From an uncultured Clostridium sp. (lineage in GTDB: Bacteria; Bacillota; Clostridia; TANB77; CAG-508), in contig CAMEWM010000009.1 of assembly GCA_945946655.1 (NCBI GenBank), forward strand, positions 1 to 47,550: a DNA stretch of 47,550 bases, in the 5' to 3' direction. Shown piece by piece: positions 1-8,415 of this stretch (positions are counted from its first letter, which is position 1; each line of letters begins with the position of its first letter). The notes under the pieces are model-generated. The model was not told the origin of the DNA. It worked only from the letters and a program-made list of their open reading frames with translations, and ran no database searches. The position numbers and the translations under genes are program-made.

Positions 1-83
1 TCACATCGGTATTTCCTTTTTATATTTACTGTGACATATCTATTGTAAACCTATACTTCAACCAATGCAGGTATTCTTACAAT

Positions 84-2186
84 TTATAATTCTACTAAAT
101 TATATTTTACTTTCATATCATCTAAAAGTTCCTTTTCTCTATTGGTACATGTAAATATAATTGTTTGATGATTTTCTAATTCCTCACTAAAATATCTTAG
201 AATATTTTCTAGTCTATTATTATCAAAATATGCAAAGCTTTCATCTAGTATTATAGGTAATTTTTCTTTTGATAAATCCTCTATCATAGATAATCTTAAT
301 GCTAAATATAATTGATCAATCGTCCCCGTACTTAACTGTGATGCTTCTATATATTCACCTCTATTGTTTTCTATAATCATTCCATTATCATCATTAATAG
401 TTACCTTCTCATATTTACTATCTGAAATCTTTTTGATACTAGAAGATAGACTCTGTGTAAATTTTGGTGTTATAGTATTTTTCATTTCTTCATATGCTTC
501 CGTTAAAGTATCCATTGCTATATTAATTATTTCTTCTTGTCTTTTCAGTTCACATAGTTTTTCATTATTAGCTTCTAATTTTTCTTCTAATGTAACTAAC
601 TCGTCTAATTGATGAAGTATTGTGTCATATTCGATATCTAGTCCCTTTATCTTAATTCTATAAGTATTTATTTCTTCCTCTACTTTATCTGTTCTATAAT
701 CTCGTTCATTTATTAATTCTTTTATTCCACTAAACTGATCTTTGTACTTATTCATTATTTCTTCAGTTTTATTACAATATTTATCTTTTGTTCTCGCATA
801 GATATCGTTGATATCTTTATCTATTTGTTCATTATTTCTGTCTAATAATATAATTTGTCCTTTAACCATCGATGCTTGGTCATTTATTTCTTTTTCCTTT
901 TCTTCATATTCTCTTAAAAGCTCTTCTTTTTCTCTAATTGCTGCTACTATTTTGTCTTTGTCATCTGATAATTCATTTATTCTTATCTTATTTTTCTCTA
1001 TTTCTTTGTCTTTTTGAATTTTATGTCTACTTTTTCTTTTGGTATTATTTACATAAACACAGGCATTAATCAATAATAACGCACCAATAATTCCTATAAT
1101 TTTGTAATTTTTTGTCATAACAGTTAATATAGTTCCTGCTATTATAAGAAATATGAATATTGTTAAATATATACCACTTCTATTTTTACTTTTATGAATA
1201 TTTTCGTTTACTTGTTGGTTGCTTATATTTAAAAGCTGAAATTCTATATCTTCCTTTTCATTTTTATTTTTTTCTATTTCTTCTTTAGTTATCTTTATAT
1301 TTTTTTCTATTTTTTCTCTATTTTTATTTATTTCGCTTTCTTTACTTTCTAGTTCTTCTATCTTAGATAAGTTTTCATTTTTGTTTTTTTCTTTTATTTC
1401 TATTTCTTTATTATGTATATCATTGCTTTTCACCAAATCTTGAAGTTCCGTTAATATCTTTTTCTTTATCTCCAATTCTTTAATTTTCTCTTCAATTTTT
1501 TCTTTTTCATTATCTATTTCATATTTTCTATTTCTGTATGGAATTATAGATTTTATTTTATCCTCTATCCCTTTTATCTCTTTTTCCAATATATTGATAG
1601 GTTTCTGACTGGTTTTACTAGTTCCAATTTCATCTCTAATCTTGTCTTGTAATTTTCCCATAGCTTTTTTATATGAAACATTGTCTTCACCAGTTCCTGC
1701 AAGGTTAGCGATTTTTTGAATTAATATACTTTGGTCTTTATCGTTTAATCTAACTTCTTCTTGCACTGAGACAACAGTTGATAGATACGTATGCTTGTCT
1801 ACTCCTGTTTGTTCATAAAAAAACTTACTTCCTTCTTTTTTATCAATATCAAATTTATCTGTTATATCTTCTAGTCTATCGTTATAGATTTTGGGATTTT
1901 TTTTGTTAAAATCTCTAAATACCTCAAACTTACTACCATTATCCAGCTCATACTCTATTCTTCCTGAAAATTCTGAACTATACCATGGCTTATATTTATC
2001 GTAATCAGATAATTCTTTGCCATCTTTATTTTTTGAAATACCATAAAAACTACTAATTATGTAATTTAATAAAGTGGATTTTCCACTTTCATTTTTTCCT
2101 TGTATTATATTTATACCATGTTCTAACTTTATCTCTTTATTGTTTATATTACCATATGCATTTATTTTTACATTATTTATTTTCAA
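84..2186 (-). CDS. yhaN: YhaN-like AAA ATPase (SbcC/Rad50 relative) with a membrane hairpin
   Basis: ATPase subunit of a Mre11/Rad50-like DNA-end processing pair with the upstream nuclease gene. Seen: an N-terminal Walker A (GKNESGKST, about residues 30-38), long charged coiled coils (about 190-335 and 390-565), a C-terminal ABC signature (QLSTGTIDQLYLALR, near 600) and Walker B (LPIILDES, near 650). Two hydrophobic segments at about 340-382 lie inside the coiled coil; this marks the YhaN subgroup and suggests the arm is membrane-anchored. The start is TTG, five bases after a GAGGTGA ribosome site that overlaps the yhaO stop, so the two genes are coupled. The only nearby ATG is out of frame. 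Family assignment is firm; the exact substrate is unknown. Confidence 0.85.
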   Translation of the reverse strand: MKINNVKINAYGNINNKEIKLEHGINIIQGKNESGKSTLLNYIISSFYGISKNKDGKELSDYDKYKPWYSSEFSGRIEYELDNGSKFEVFRDFNKKNPKIYNDRLEDITDKFDIDKKEGSKFFYEQTGVDKHTYLSTVVSVQEEVRLNDKDQSILIQKIANLAGTGEDNVSYKKAMGKLQDKIRDEIGTSKTSQKPINILEKEIKGIEDKIKSIIPYRNRKYEIDNEKEKIEEKIKELEIKKKILTELQDLVKSNDIHNKEIEIKEKNKNENLSKIEELESKESEINKNREKIEKNIKITKEEIEKNKNEKEDIEFQLLNISNQQVNENIHKSKNRSGIYLTIFIFLIIAGTILTVMTKNYKIIGIIGALLLINACVYVNNTKRKSRHKIQKDKEIEKNKIRINELSDDKDKIVAAIREKEELLREYEEKEKEINDQASMVKGQIILLDRNNEQIDKDINDIYARTKDKYCNKTEEIMNKYKDQFSGIKELINERDYRTDKVEEEINTYRIKIKGLDIEYDTILHQLDELVTLEEKLEANNEKLCELKRQEEIINIAMDTLTEAYEEMKNTITPKFTQSLSSSIKKISDSKYEKVTINDDNGMIIENNRGEYIEASQLSTGTIDQLYLALRLSMIEDLSKEKLPIILDESFAYFDNNRLENILRYFSEELENHQTIIFTCTNREKELLDDMKVKYNLVEL

Positions 2187-2198
2187 TCATTTCACCTC

Positions 2199-3287
2199 TT
2201 ATCTACTAAGTATATCCATACCTATTTCAAATGCATCTAATAATTGCTTAGATATCTCATTGCTTTCAGATTTCTTTATTTTTTCTAATATTTTCTTTGC
2301 AAATAATCCTTTCAAACTATTTTGGGATGCAATACCTTCAATATCATGTTTTATATCAGTGTCATTTTTTATTCTTATTATATTTCTCGAATTCAAAAAT
2401 TCAAGAATTTTACTTTCATCTATCTCAAATTGTCGTTTTCCTATTAATATAATTTTATAATATTTATTATCATCAAATTTCATATGGTTAATTTCTTCTA
2501 TTAAATCTTCCCATGAATTTATATTACTAATATCTATATTTTTCTCTTCAAAAGTTTTTGCACTTGTTTCTATAAATTTGAGTGAAATCTCTTTTGTTTG
2601 TTCATTAATATTTCCTTCTATAAAGCCTCTTTTCCCCAATTCATCAAAGCCTAAAGATATTGGAGATCCTGGATATACAATTCGTTGATTATCATACTCA
2701 TTATAGTTTCTTTTATGTATATGCCCTAATGCTATATAATCAAATCCTAGACTTTTTAATTTTCCAGATGTTAATGGGTTATATTCTTTATTATCCTCTT
2801 TTCCATTGTCCAAACTTCCATGAGTAATTAATATATTAATATTGTCTTTATTTTCTATTTTAATATTTTCGTACTCATTTTTCATATAAAAATCATTAAA
2901 CCCATATCCATAAATATCAACATTATCACAATTTACACACTCTAAATTGTTTGTAAATATATGGACATTGGTATTCCATTTATATTGTTTATAAAATGAA
3001 TTTTTTATATAGGGATCATGGTTTCCAGGCACTATAAATATTTTGGTATCCACTAATTCTTTAAATAAATCATTAATATATTCAATTGTAGATTTTCTTA
3101 TATAATCTTGTTCATATAAATCTCCCGCTATAAAAAAATATGGAATATTTTCTTCCTTAATATATTCCACTATATCCTTCATAATCTTTCTTTGTTCTAG
3201 TCTTCTTTCTTGCGCTAAAGTCTCATTTTGTGCTAAAGTTGCAAATGGACTATCAAAATGCATATCTGCCATATGTATAAATCTCAT
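2199..3287 (-). CDS. yhaO: YhaO-like metallophosphoesterase (Mre11/SbcD family nuclease)
   Basis: Calcineurin-like phosphoesterase of the Mre11/SbcD type, expected to act as a manganese-dependent DNA nuclease with the YhaN ATPase encoded next to it. Metal-binding motifs appear in the family order: MADMHFDSPF at the N-terminus, AGDLYE, PGNHDPY, THGSLD and ALGHIHKRN. At 362 residues it has the family core plus a C-terminal extension of about 120 residues, expected to contact the partner. The ATG follows a GGAGGATATATAG ribosome site. It is the first gene of the yhaO-yhaN pair, with a plausible sigma-A promoter just upstream. Confidence 0.88.
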   Translation of the reverse strand: MRFIHMADMHFDSPFATLAQNETLAQERRLEQRKIMKDIVEYIKEENIPYFFIAGDLYEQDYIRKSTIEYINDLFKELVDTKIFIVPGNHDPYIKNSFYKQYKWNTNVHIFTNNLECVNCDNVDIYGYGFNDFYMKNEYENIKIENKDNINILITHGSLDNGKEDNKEYNPLTSGKLKSLGFDYIALGHIHKRNYNEYDNQRIVYPGSPISLGFDELGKRGFIEGNINEQTKEISLKFIETSAKTFEEKNIDISNINSWEDLIEEINHMKFDDNKYYKIILIGKRQFEIDESKILEFLNSRNIIRIKNDTDIKHDIEGIASQNSLKGLFAKKILEKIKKSESNEISKQLLDAFEIGMDILSR

Positions 3288-3310
3288 TCTATATATCCTC
3301 CATCGCTTAA

Positions 3311-3340
3311 TTTATATCATACATTAATAATTTCAGTCAA
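3311..3340 (-). promoter_or_regulatory. Candidate sigma-A promoter of yhaO-yhaN
   Basis: On the minus strand TTGACT (3335-3340) is followed after 18 bases by TATAAA (3311-3316), about 20-50 bases upstream of the yhaO start. Spacing and hexamers fit a housekeeping promoter. Confidence 0.5.
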
Positions 3341-3395
3341 TATATTTTAGAACATTTGTTTTATATTATGTGCTATATTTCATATCTTTGAAATA

Positions 3396-3428
3396 AAAAG
3401 AATTTAGAAATATTATCTAAATTCTTCT
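3396..3428 (-). terminator. Rho-independent terminator of the cohesin-like gene
   Basis: Inverted repeat GAATTTAGA/TCTAAATTC followed on the minus strand by TTTTTATTT, just after the stop of the cohesin-like gene. Confidence 0.75.
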
Positions 3429-3439
3429 TGTTAATTGTA

Positions 3440-4237
3440 TTAAATCCCTCTATATTTTCTATATCCCATAAAAGAAGCTACTGCTATAATCATCATTAAT
3501 GTTATTGGCATTAATATATTAGTAACACCTGTCTGTGGTATTGTACTAGTAGATGTCGTTGGATCTGTTGGTTCTGTTGGTTCCGTTGGTTCTGTTGGAT
3601 TTGTTGGATCCGTTGGTTCCGTTGGTTCTGTTGGATCCGTTTGATCTGTTGGATTTGTTGGATCTGTTGGATCTGTTGGATCCGTTGGTTCTGTTGGATC
3701 CGTTGGTTCTGTTGGATCCGTTGGATCTGTTGGTTCTGTTGGTTCTGTTGCGTCCTTGTCTATCGTAACATTTACACTCTTGGCCTCAAGGCTTTCCCCT
3801 TGTCCCCCTGAATCCATATCTGTATCACTATAAAATAATATCGAGCTTGTAGAAATAGTTGTATCACCATCAACAGCATCATCTTTAACTTTAAATGTCA
3901 GTATATAAATGTCTTCAGATTTAAGAACTTCTAATGACAATACAGCGACATTAATTACCGTTCCAGAACCTGCATTGGCAAATTTACTTTCGTCTGCGAC
4001 ACCTGACGCTGTTAGTTCTAGAACATTTTCATCATAACTTATAGTCGTTCCTATAGTACTAATTCCATTATCACTTTCAGCAGATAATATGACTGTAAAA
4101 CTATCTCCTGGCTTTGCAGTTGTTACACTTGCCTTTAAATCAACACTACTGGTAGCTGCTTTAACTTTTCCACACATTGCAAAGCATAATATTATCATCA
4201 TTATTATGATAGCACTTATTTTTAATTTTTTACGCAT
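3440..4237 (-). CDS. Sortase-anchored surface protein with cohesin-like domain and Pro/Thr/Asp repeat linker
   Basis: Predicted wall-anchored exported protein of 265 residues. Seen: signal peptide at 1-28 (basic start, hydrophobic core, VKAAT cleavage region); a single beta-rich domain at about 30-155 resembling type I/II cohesins (AKPGDSFTVILSAE, ISTIGTTISYDENVLEL, DIYILTFKVKDDA); a low-complexity linker at about 160-232 of PTDPT/PTEPT units; then the sortase motif IPQTG (233-237), a hydrophobic segment and a basic tail (YRKYRG). Cohesins bind dockerin domains in cellulosomes and related surface complexes; no dockerin gene is seen here. It is monocistronic, with its own promoter and terminator. 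ATG start after GGAGAAAAAT. The cohesin call rests on the strand pattern, not on an alignment. Confidence 0.75.
   Translation of the reverse strand: MRKKLKISAIIIMMIILCFAMCGKVKAATSSVDLKASVTTAKPGDSFTVILSAESDNGISTIGTTISYDENVLELTASGVADESKFANAGSGTVINVAVLSLEVLKSEDIYILTFKVKDDAVDGDTTISTSSILFYSDTDMDSGGQGESLEAKSVNVTIDKDATEPTEPTDPTDPTEPTDPTEPTDPTDPTDPTNPTDQTDPTEPTEPTDPTNPTEPTEPTEPTDPTTSTSTIPQTGVTNILMPITLMMIIAVASFMGYRKYRGI
3549..3758 (-). repeat. In-frame trinucleotide-based repeat coding for the Pro-Thr-Asp/Glu linker
   Basis: Dense tandem 6- and 9-bp units on the + strand (variants of tctgttggatccgttggt) encode alternating PTD/PTE/PTN triplets. Repeats of this kind change copy number by slippage in multiples of three, altering linker length without breaking the frame. 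Confidence 0.85.
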
Positions 4238-4271
4238 ATATTTTTCTCCAATTCTACTTATATTATAGTCT

Positions 4272-4299
4272 ATTATACATTTTTTTATTTTTTTATCAA
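4272..4299 (-). promoter_or_regulatory. Candidate sigma-A promoter of the cohesin-like gene
   Basis: Minus strand TTGATA (4294-4299), 16-base spacer, TATAAT (4272-4277), about 35 bases upstream of the start codon. Confidence 0.6.
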
Positions 4300-4419
4300 T
4301 GATATATGATTCGGCAATAATCGAAAATCCGGTGTATCTTGCTTATATATTGGAGTTGCGAATTTATTACATTTATATTACATTTTATTATATTAGAAAA
4401 ATTTTACAAATAAATAAAG

Positions 4420-4450
4420 AACCAAGAAATAAAAAATATTTCTTGGTTTT
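4420..4450 (-). terminator. Terminator after virD4
   Basis: Stem AACCAAGAAAT/ATTTCTTGGTT with a short A/T loop, directly downstream of the virD4 stop; it closes the virD4 operon. Confidence 0.7.
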
Positions 4451-4453
4451 ATT

Positions 4454-6544
4454 TCAGCTATTATTTTTTTTAGTATCTATTGGTCCAAATAATTCATCAA
4501 ATTTTGCTTCAAGCTCTTCTTGTAAATCTTTAGTAAATAATTCATCCTCTTTAGTATTATCTTCCATAGGTAATGTTGGAGCATTTTCATCAATATAATC
4601 ATCATTATTCATCATTATATCATTAATCGAATTATTATTCTGCTGAAAATCTATATTATTTGTAGAATTAATACTTGCTTTATTATTTAGCATGTTAAGT
4701 GGCTCTACTTGATCCGTATTATTACCTCCCGTAATATCGTCACTAAATAAGTCATCTAATGATTCAACCTTTAAATCTTGTTCATTAGTATTATTTATCT
4801 GATTTGAAAATGGATTTGATGGATTAAATCTTCTCCATTCTCCTCTTGTTCCTGCATCAAATTCATTATGGTCTAATTTAAATTCACTTAACTTTTTGGC
4901 CATTGGCTTATTAAAGTAATAATATTTATTTGCTTTAATTGGTTTTAGTCCTTTTTCAAATATAATACATAGATCATTGTCCATTCTTCTTAATTCATCA
5001 GGAGTCATCAATGCTCTTCCCATTATTTGGTCCGATGTACTATATCCTTGTCTTGAGAAATTCTTATCTCTATTCGTTGACCTTGTATCTCTTGCTATTG
5101 TTGTCTCTCCTAGCTGTTTTGAAAAATATTCTACTGTTTTAAAAGAGTTACTTCCTAAGAAAACATGTGTATCACAGTTACCCATTATTGTTTCATATGA
5201 TTTTTCATATACAGCTTCTAGCTGATCTAAATTCTGCAATATAACACTGAATGATATTCCTCTACTTCTACTAGTTGATATTTTTTTATCGAAGTCTGGT
5301 ATTTGTCCTATATTAGCAAACTCATCTAATATAAAATATGTACGTGTTTTTAAAGTTCCACCATTCATATCTGCATAATTATATAATTGTTGAATCATTT
5401 GAGCAAAGAATATAGTAAGTAAAAAGTTATATGCTGTATGTGTATCTGAAGATATTACATAGACTGCTGTTTTATGGTTTGCTATATCCTCAAAATTAAT
5501 AGTATTTGTTGAAGTTACTTCAGCAATCTCCTTTGAATCAAATTTTCCTAATTTAGATTGCAATGTACTTAATATTGAGCTGTATGTTTTATCTGATGCA
5601 ATTTCTATTGACTTGTAGTTCGTTCTTGCCGGATGATCACTAGGTAGCTCATTCATTAATTCTGTTAATAAGTTACTTCCATTATTATTGTTAGCTGCTC
5701 TTACAAGCTCTGCGCATGAAGCTAAGTTCTGCTCCTCTGGTGGTCTTGTAGCTAGCAAATAGTATATAAGTGATTTCAATAACATTTCTGCTGTATCATC
5801 CCAGAATGGATCTGATCCCTTGCCTTCTGACTCTTGTCCTTTTACTATTGTGTGTGCTATAACATCTACATCTATGTTACTAGTAATATGCATTAAAGGA
5901 TTGTAACCATCACTATTCTCAGGATTTACTAGATTTAATACTTTTATATCATACCCATTTTTTTTCAAAAATCCTGCTGTTTTATCATATAGCTCTCCTT
6001 TAGGATCAGTGAATACATAAGATCCTAACATTTGGTATGCATTTGGAATTGAGTATGATGCTGATTTACCAGATCCAGATCCACCAACTACTAATACGTT
6101 TACGTTTCCCCTCTTATCTAATGGTAAATAATTATCTTCTGCTAGTATGATTCCTTTATTTTTACTTAATATTTTATATTGTTCTCCACCTTGGCTCCAA
6201 TCACTGGAACCATTTTCAATGTCTTTAAAATCACTCTTAGGTTTTGATCTTACAATTCCTATAGTTGCAACTATCAAAAATATTATAGTAAGCCATATCG
6301 TTCCTTTGCCAAATGTTCCAATTGCTCCAGTTCCAACAAGTTTGGTTATCGCCGTAAAGCTTGAAATTTCTTTTCCAACATTCTCTATAAATAGTGACAA
6401 TTCTAATTGTCCAGCAGCATTACAACTTTCTTTAGTCGCTACCGCTATAGGCGCAATTAATACTATTTCTAGCACTATCCATAGTACTAAAAATAGTATT
6501 ATATATTTTTTATTATCTTTAAAAGCTTTTTGCATTTTACTCAT
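4454..6544 (-). CDS. virD4: VirD4/TraG-type type IV secretion coupling ATPase
   Basis: Membrane-bound coupling protein that delivers substrates (DNA-relaxase complexes or proteins) to a type IV secretion channel. Seen: two N-terminal membrane segments (about 13-35 and 82-98); Walker A GGSGSGKS at 154-161; the TraG motif FTDPKGELYDK; Walker B with YFILDEFANIGQIPDF; a C-terminal TraG region (MTPDELRRMDNDLCIIFEKG); and a tail of about 130 residues rich in Asn and Asp. The length of 696 residues is normal. The ATG follows AAAGGTG. It is the last gene of a three-gene operon with two small unknown proteins. No relaxase, integrase or pilin lies beside it, and the matching virB4 is about 36 kb away, so whether it serves conjugation or protein export is open. 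Confidence 0.9.
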   Translation of the reverse strand: MSKMQKAFKDNKKYIILFLVLWIVLEIVLIAPIAVATKESCNAAGQLELSLFIENVGKEISSFTAITKLVGTGAIGTFGKGTIWLTIIFLIVATIGIVRSKPKSDFKDIENGSSDWSQGGEQYKILSKNKGIILAEDNYLPLDKRGNVNVLVVGGSGSGKSASYSIPNAYQMLGSYVFTDPKGELYDKTAGFLKKNGYDIKVLNLVNPENSDGYNPLMHITSNIDVDVIAHTIVKGQESEGKGSDPFWDDTAEMLLKSLIYYLLATRPPEEQNLASCAELVRAANNNNGSNLLTELMNELPSDHPARTNYKSIEIASDKTYSSILSTLQSKLGKFDSKEIAEVTSTNTINFEDIANHKTAVYVISSDTHTAYNFLLTIFFAQMIQQLYNYADMNGGTLKTRTYFILDEFANIGQIPDFDKKISTSRSRGISFSVILQNLDQLEAVYEKSYETIMGNCDTHVFLGSNSFKTVEYFSKQLGETTIARDTRSTNRDKNFSRQGYSTSDQIMGRALMTPDELRRMDNDLCIIFEKGLKPIKANKYYYFNKPMAKKLSEFKLDHNEFDAGTRGEWRRFNPSNPFSNQINNTNEQDLKVESLDDLFSDDITGGNNTDQVEPLNMLNNKASINSTNNIDFQQNNNSINDIMMNNDDYIDENAPTLPMEDNTKEDELFTKDLQEELEAKFDELFGPIDTKKNNS

Positions 6545-6571
6545 ATATTTTCACCTTTTCTTGTGTTTTGC

Positions 6572-6778
6572 TTATTTTTCTGGTCCTTCTTTTCTTTCTT
6601 GTTCTTGACCTATTAACTTCATAGTTATGTAGTCCTCGTCTCTGTCAGAACATGTTGCTTCTTGGCTTGCATCAGGTGGAACTACTAAATCATTTTGTTC
6701 TGGATCTACAATAGTTTGTCCACCGACGAATTTTACTTTTGAACCTCCATTTGTAGATTCTATTTTTAATTTACTCAT
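6572..6778 (-). CDS. Small unknown protein of the virD4 operon (68 aa)
   Basis: Not recognised. A 68-residue soluble acidic protein without signal peptide or membrane segment. A beta-type N-terminal half (VKFVGGQTIVDP) leads to a charged tail (QEQERKEGPEK). Its ATG follows a GGGGGA ribosome site; the stop lies 27 bases before virD4 and the start 12 bases after the preceding gene, so it is almost certainly co-transcribed with virD4. Its position suggests an accessory or substrate-adaptor role for the coupling protein, which is inference. Confidence 0.7.
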   Translation of the reverse strand: MSKLKIESTNGGSKVKFVGGQTIVDPEQNDLVVPPDASQEATCSDRDEDYITMKLIGQEQERKEGPEK

Positions 6779-6790
6779 CTAAGATCCCCC

Positions 6791-7312
6791 TTAATTATTA
6801 TCCTCTCTTATTTCAAAAGCGAAATAAGACTTGTATGGTTTTAATTTACATTTTCCTTTTACTTCTTTTGTATCTTGATCAAAGTATAGTACTGGTTTTA
6901 CTTCTTCTGTTGTCTCTGGGTCTATTATAGTTATTGGTCTTTGTAAGTTTGGTGTGTATTTTATATCTTTATACTCTGTCTCTTTTTCAGAATATAATGT
7001 ATCAAATTTGATTGGTACAGGTTTCTTTGATATTTTAACCTCATCTTTATTAACCAATCCCATATTAACTACAACCTTATCTTCCCCAAAAGATAAAATA
7101 ACTAGTTGATTGTATACATCTTTTTGTGAGTCGACAAAAAAAGTCTTCCTTTTATTTTGTCCAACTAATTCTTCTCTGCATTTTAACCTCTCTAATGTGA
7201 ATTTTGGTAAATTTGCATCCATTCCTTTATCTGTTTTGTTAATTTGATAGATTACTGTATTCACATTTTGTGGATCCGTTATACTAAAGTGTTTACCCTG
7301 TATTTGGTCCAT
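6791..7312 (-). CDS. Unknown protein, first gene of the virD4 operon (173 aa)
   Basis: Not recognised. A 173-residue soluble protein without membrane segments, predicted rich in beta strands (DVYNQLVILSFGEDKVVVNMG; RPITIIDPETTEEVKPVLYF). The ATG follows AGAGGTGT with good spacing, and a near-perfect promoter lies 60-90 bases upstream, so this is the operon leader. Linkage to virD4 suggests a T4SS accessory role. Its size and strand pattern would also fit a small structural or chaperone-like subunit; no family is claimed. Confidence 0.7.
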   Translation of the reverse strand: MDQIQGKHFSITDPQNVNTVIYQINKTDKGMDANLPKFTLERLKCREELVGQNKRKTFFVDSQKDVYNQLVILSFGEDKVVVNMGLVNKDEVKISKKPVPIKFDTLYSEKETEYKDIKYTPNLQRPITIIDPETTEEVKPVLYFDQDTKEVKGKCKLKPYKSYFAFEIREDNN

Positions 7313-7370
7313 TTGTTACACCTCTTTCTATATGAAACATTTCCATATTTTTTCTTCTGCATACTCTTAT

Positions 7371-7399
7371 ATTATACCGTATTTTTAAGAGCATGTCAA
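7371..7399 (-). promoter_or_regulatory. Consensus sigma-A promoter of the virD4 operon
   Basis: Minus strand TTGACA (7394-7399), exactly 17 bases, TATAAT (7371-7376): a full match to the housekeeping consensus, just upstream of the 173-residue leader gene. The operon is therefore likely transcribed strongly in growing cells. Confidence 0.85.
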
Positions 7400-7429
7400 C
7401 ATATTTATGTTATCTTATTATGTGTTTAT

Positions 7430-8338
7430 CTATATATCTCTAGGATTGAATTTTGACAATTTTTTCATTTGTCTATATAACTCTCTTTCCTTCTCAGAAA
7501 TATTTTTTGGAATCATTATTTTTATCCTTATAACAAATTCTCCTCTGCCACCTTTGCCATCTTTATAGCCTTTATCCGGTATATGTATTTCTTCTCCCGT
7601 TTCTATCCCTTGCGGTATATAAACTCCAATAGTTTCATCAATAGCATCAACATCAACTTTTGTTCCTAGTACAGCCTCCCATGGGCTTATATTTAAATCT
7701 GTATATATATCTGATCCAACTAATTTATATTTTCTATCTTCAGCAACATTAATTCTTATTAATAGATCTCCATTTTTACCTCCATTCTCTCCAGGCTTTC
7801 CTTGACCAATTAGTCGTACTTTTTCTCCATCTCTTATACCTGCCGGAATATTGATTTCAAAATTTTTCATCTTTCCTTTTACTGTTCTTAATGATATTTT
7901 TTTAGTTTGCCCAAAAAAGCCCTCATAGATAGATATTGGTATCTCTGTCTCTACATCTTCTCCTTGGATAGGTACTCTTGTATTTCTGTTTTTATTAATT
8001 TTGATATTATCAGTATCTGTCCCTTCAATACCAAACAATATATTAAAAATTTCTCCTCTTGTTGCTGTTTTCTTTTTATCTGTTGATTGTTTTGCTATTT
8101 TATTTTTCCTTTTACCTATATGTGAATTCCACATTCTATCATACTTTTTTCTTGTCGTGGTATCTGACAAAATTTTATATGCTTCATTTATATCTTTAAA
8201 TCTTTCTTCTGAGCTATTGCCTCCGTTAACATCTGGATGGTATTTTTTTGCTTGTTCTCTATAAGCTATTTTTATTTCATCTATATTAACTTTATTTGTA
8301 TCTAAGCCGAGTATTTTATAGTAGTCCTTGAAAATCAT
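7430..8338 (-). CDS. DnaJ-like (CbpA-type) Hsp40 cochaperone without zinc finger
   Basis: J-domain cochaperone that stimulates DnaK ATPase. Seen: N-terminal J domain (about 1-70) with the catalytic HPD at 34-36 (KKYHPDVNGG), a linker without the Cys-rich CxxCxGxG zinc repeats of full DnaJ, then two beta-barrel client-binding domains (EIPISIYEGFFGQTKKISL; NIPAGIRDGEKVRLIGQGKPG; WEAVLGTKVDV; IPDKGYKDGKGGRGEFV). At 302 residues it matches the CbpA/type II class. The ATG follows GGGAGGATG. No dnaK or grpE is nearby. It precedes the virD4 operon, but that operon has its own promoter, so a functional link is only possible. Confidence 0.88.
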   Translation of the reverse strand: MIFKDYYKILGLDTNKVNIDEIKIAYREQAKKYHPDVNGGNSSEERFKDINEAYKILSDTTTRKKYDRMWNSHIGKRKNKIAKQSTDKKKTATRGEIFNILFGIEGTDTDNIKINKNRNTRVPIQGEDVETEIPISIYEGFFGQTKKISLRTVKGKMKNFEINIPAGIRDGEKVRLIGQGKPGENGGKNGDLLIRINVAEDRKYKLVGSDIYTDLNISPWEAVLGTKVDVDAIDETIGVYIPQGIETGEEIHIPDKGYKDGKGGRGEFVIRIKIMIPKNISEKERELYRQMKKLSKFNPRDI

Positions 8339-8415
8339 TTAACATCCTCCCATATTATGGTGTTTGAATTATATCACATTTTTACAGTCTTTGGAAGATA
8401 TTGTATAAATTTTTA

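Noticed and set aside
3553..3768. Leu/Val/Pro-rich ORF on the + strand over the Pro-Thr repeat
   Set aside because: It is the antisense reading of the tandem repeat; no ribosome site, and the minus frame has signal peptide and sortase motif.
4454..7312. Integrative conjugative element
   Set aside because: No integrase, relaxase, att repeats or composition break are visible around the operon.
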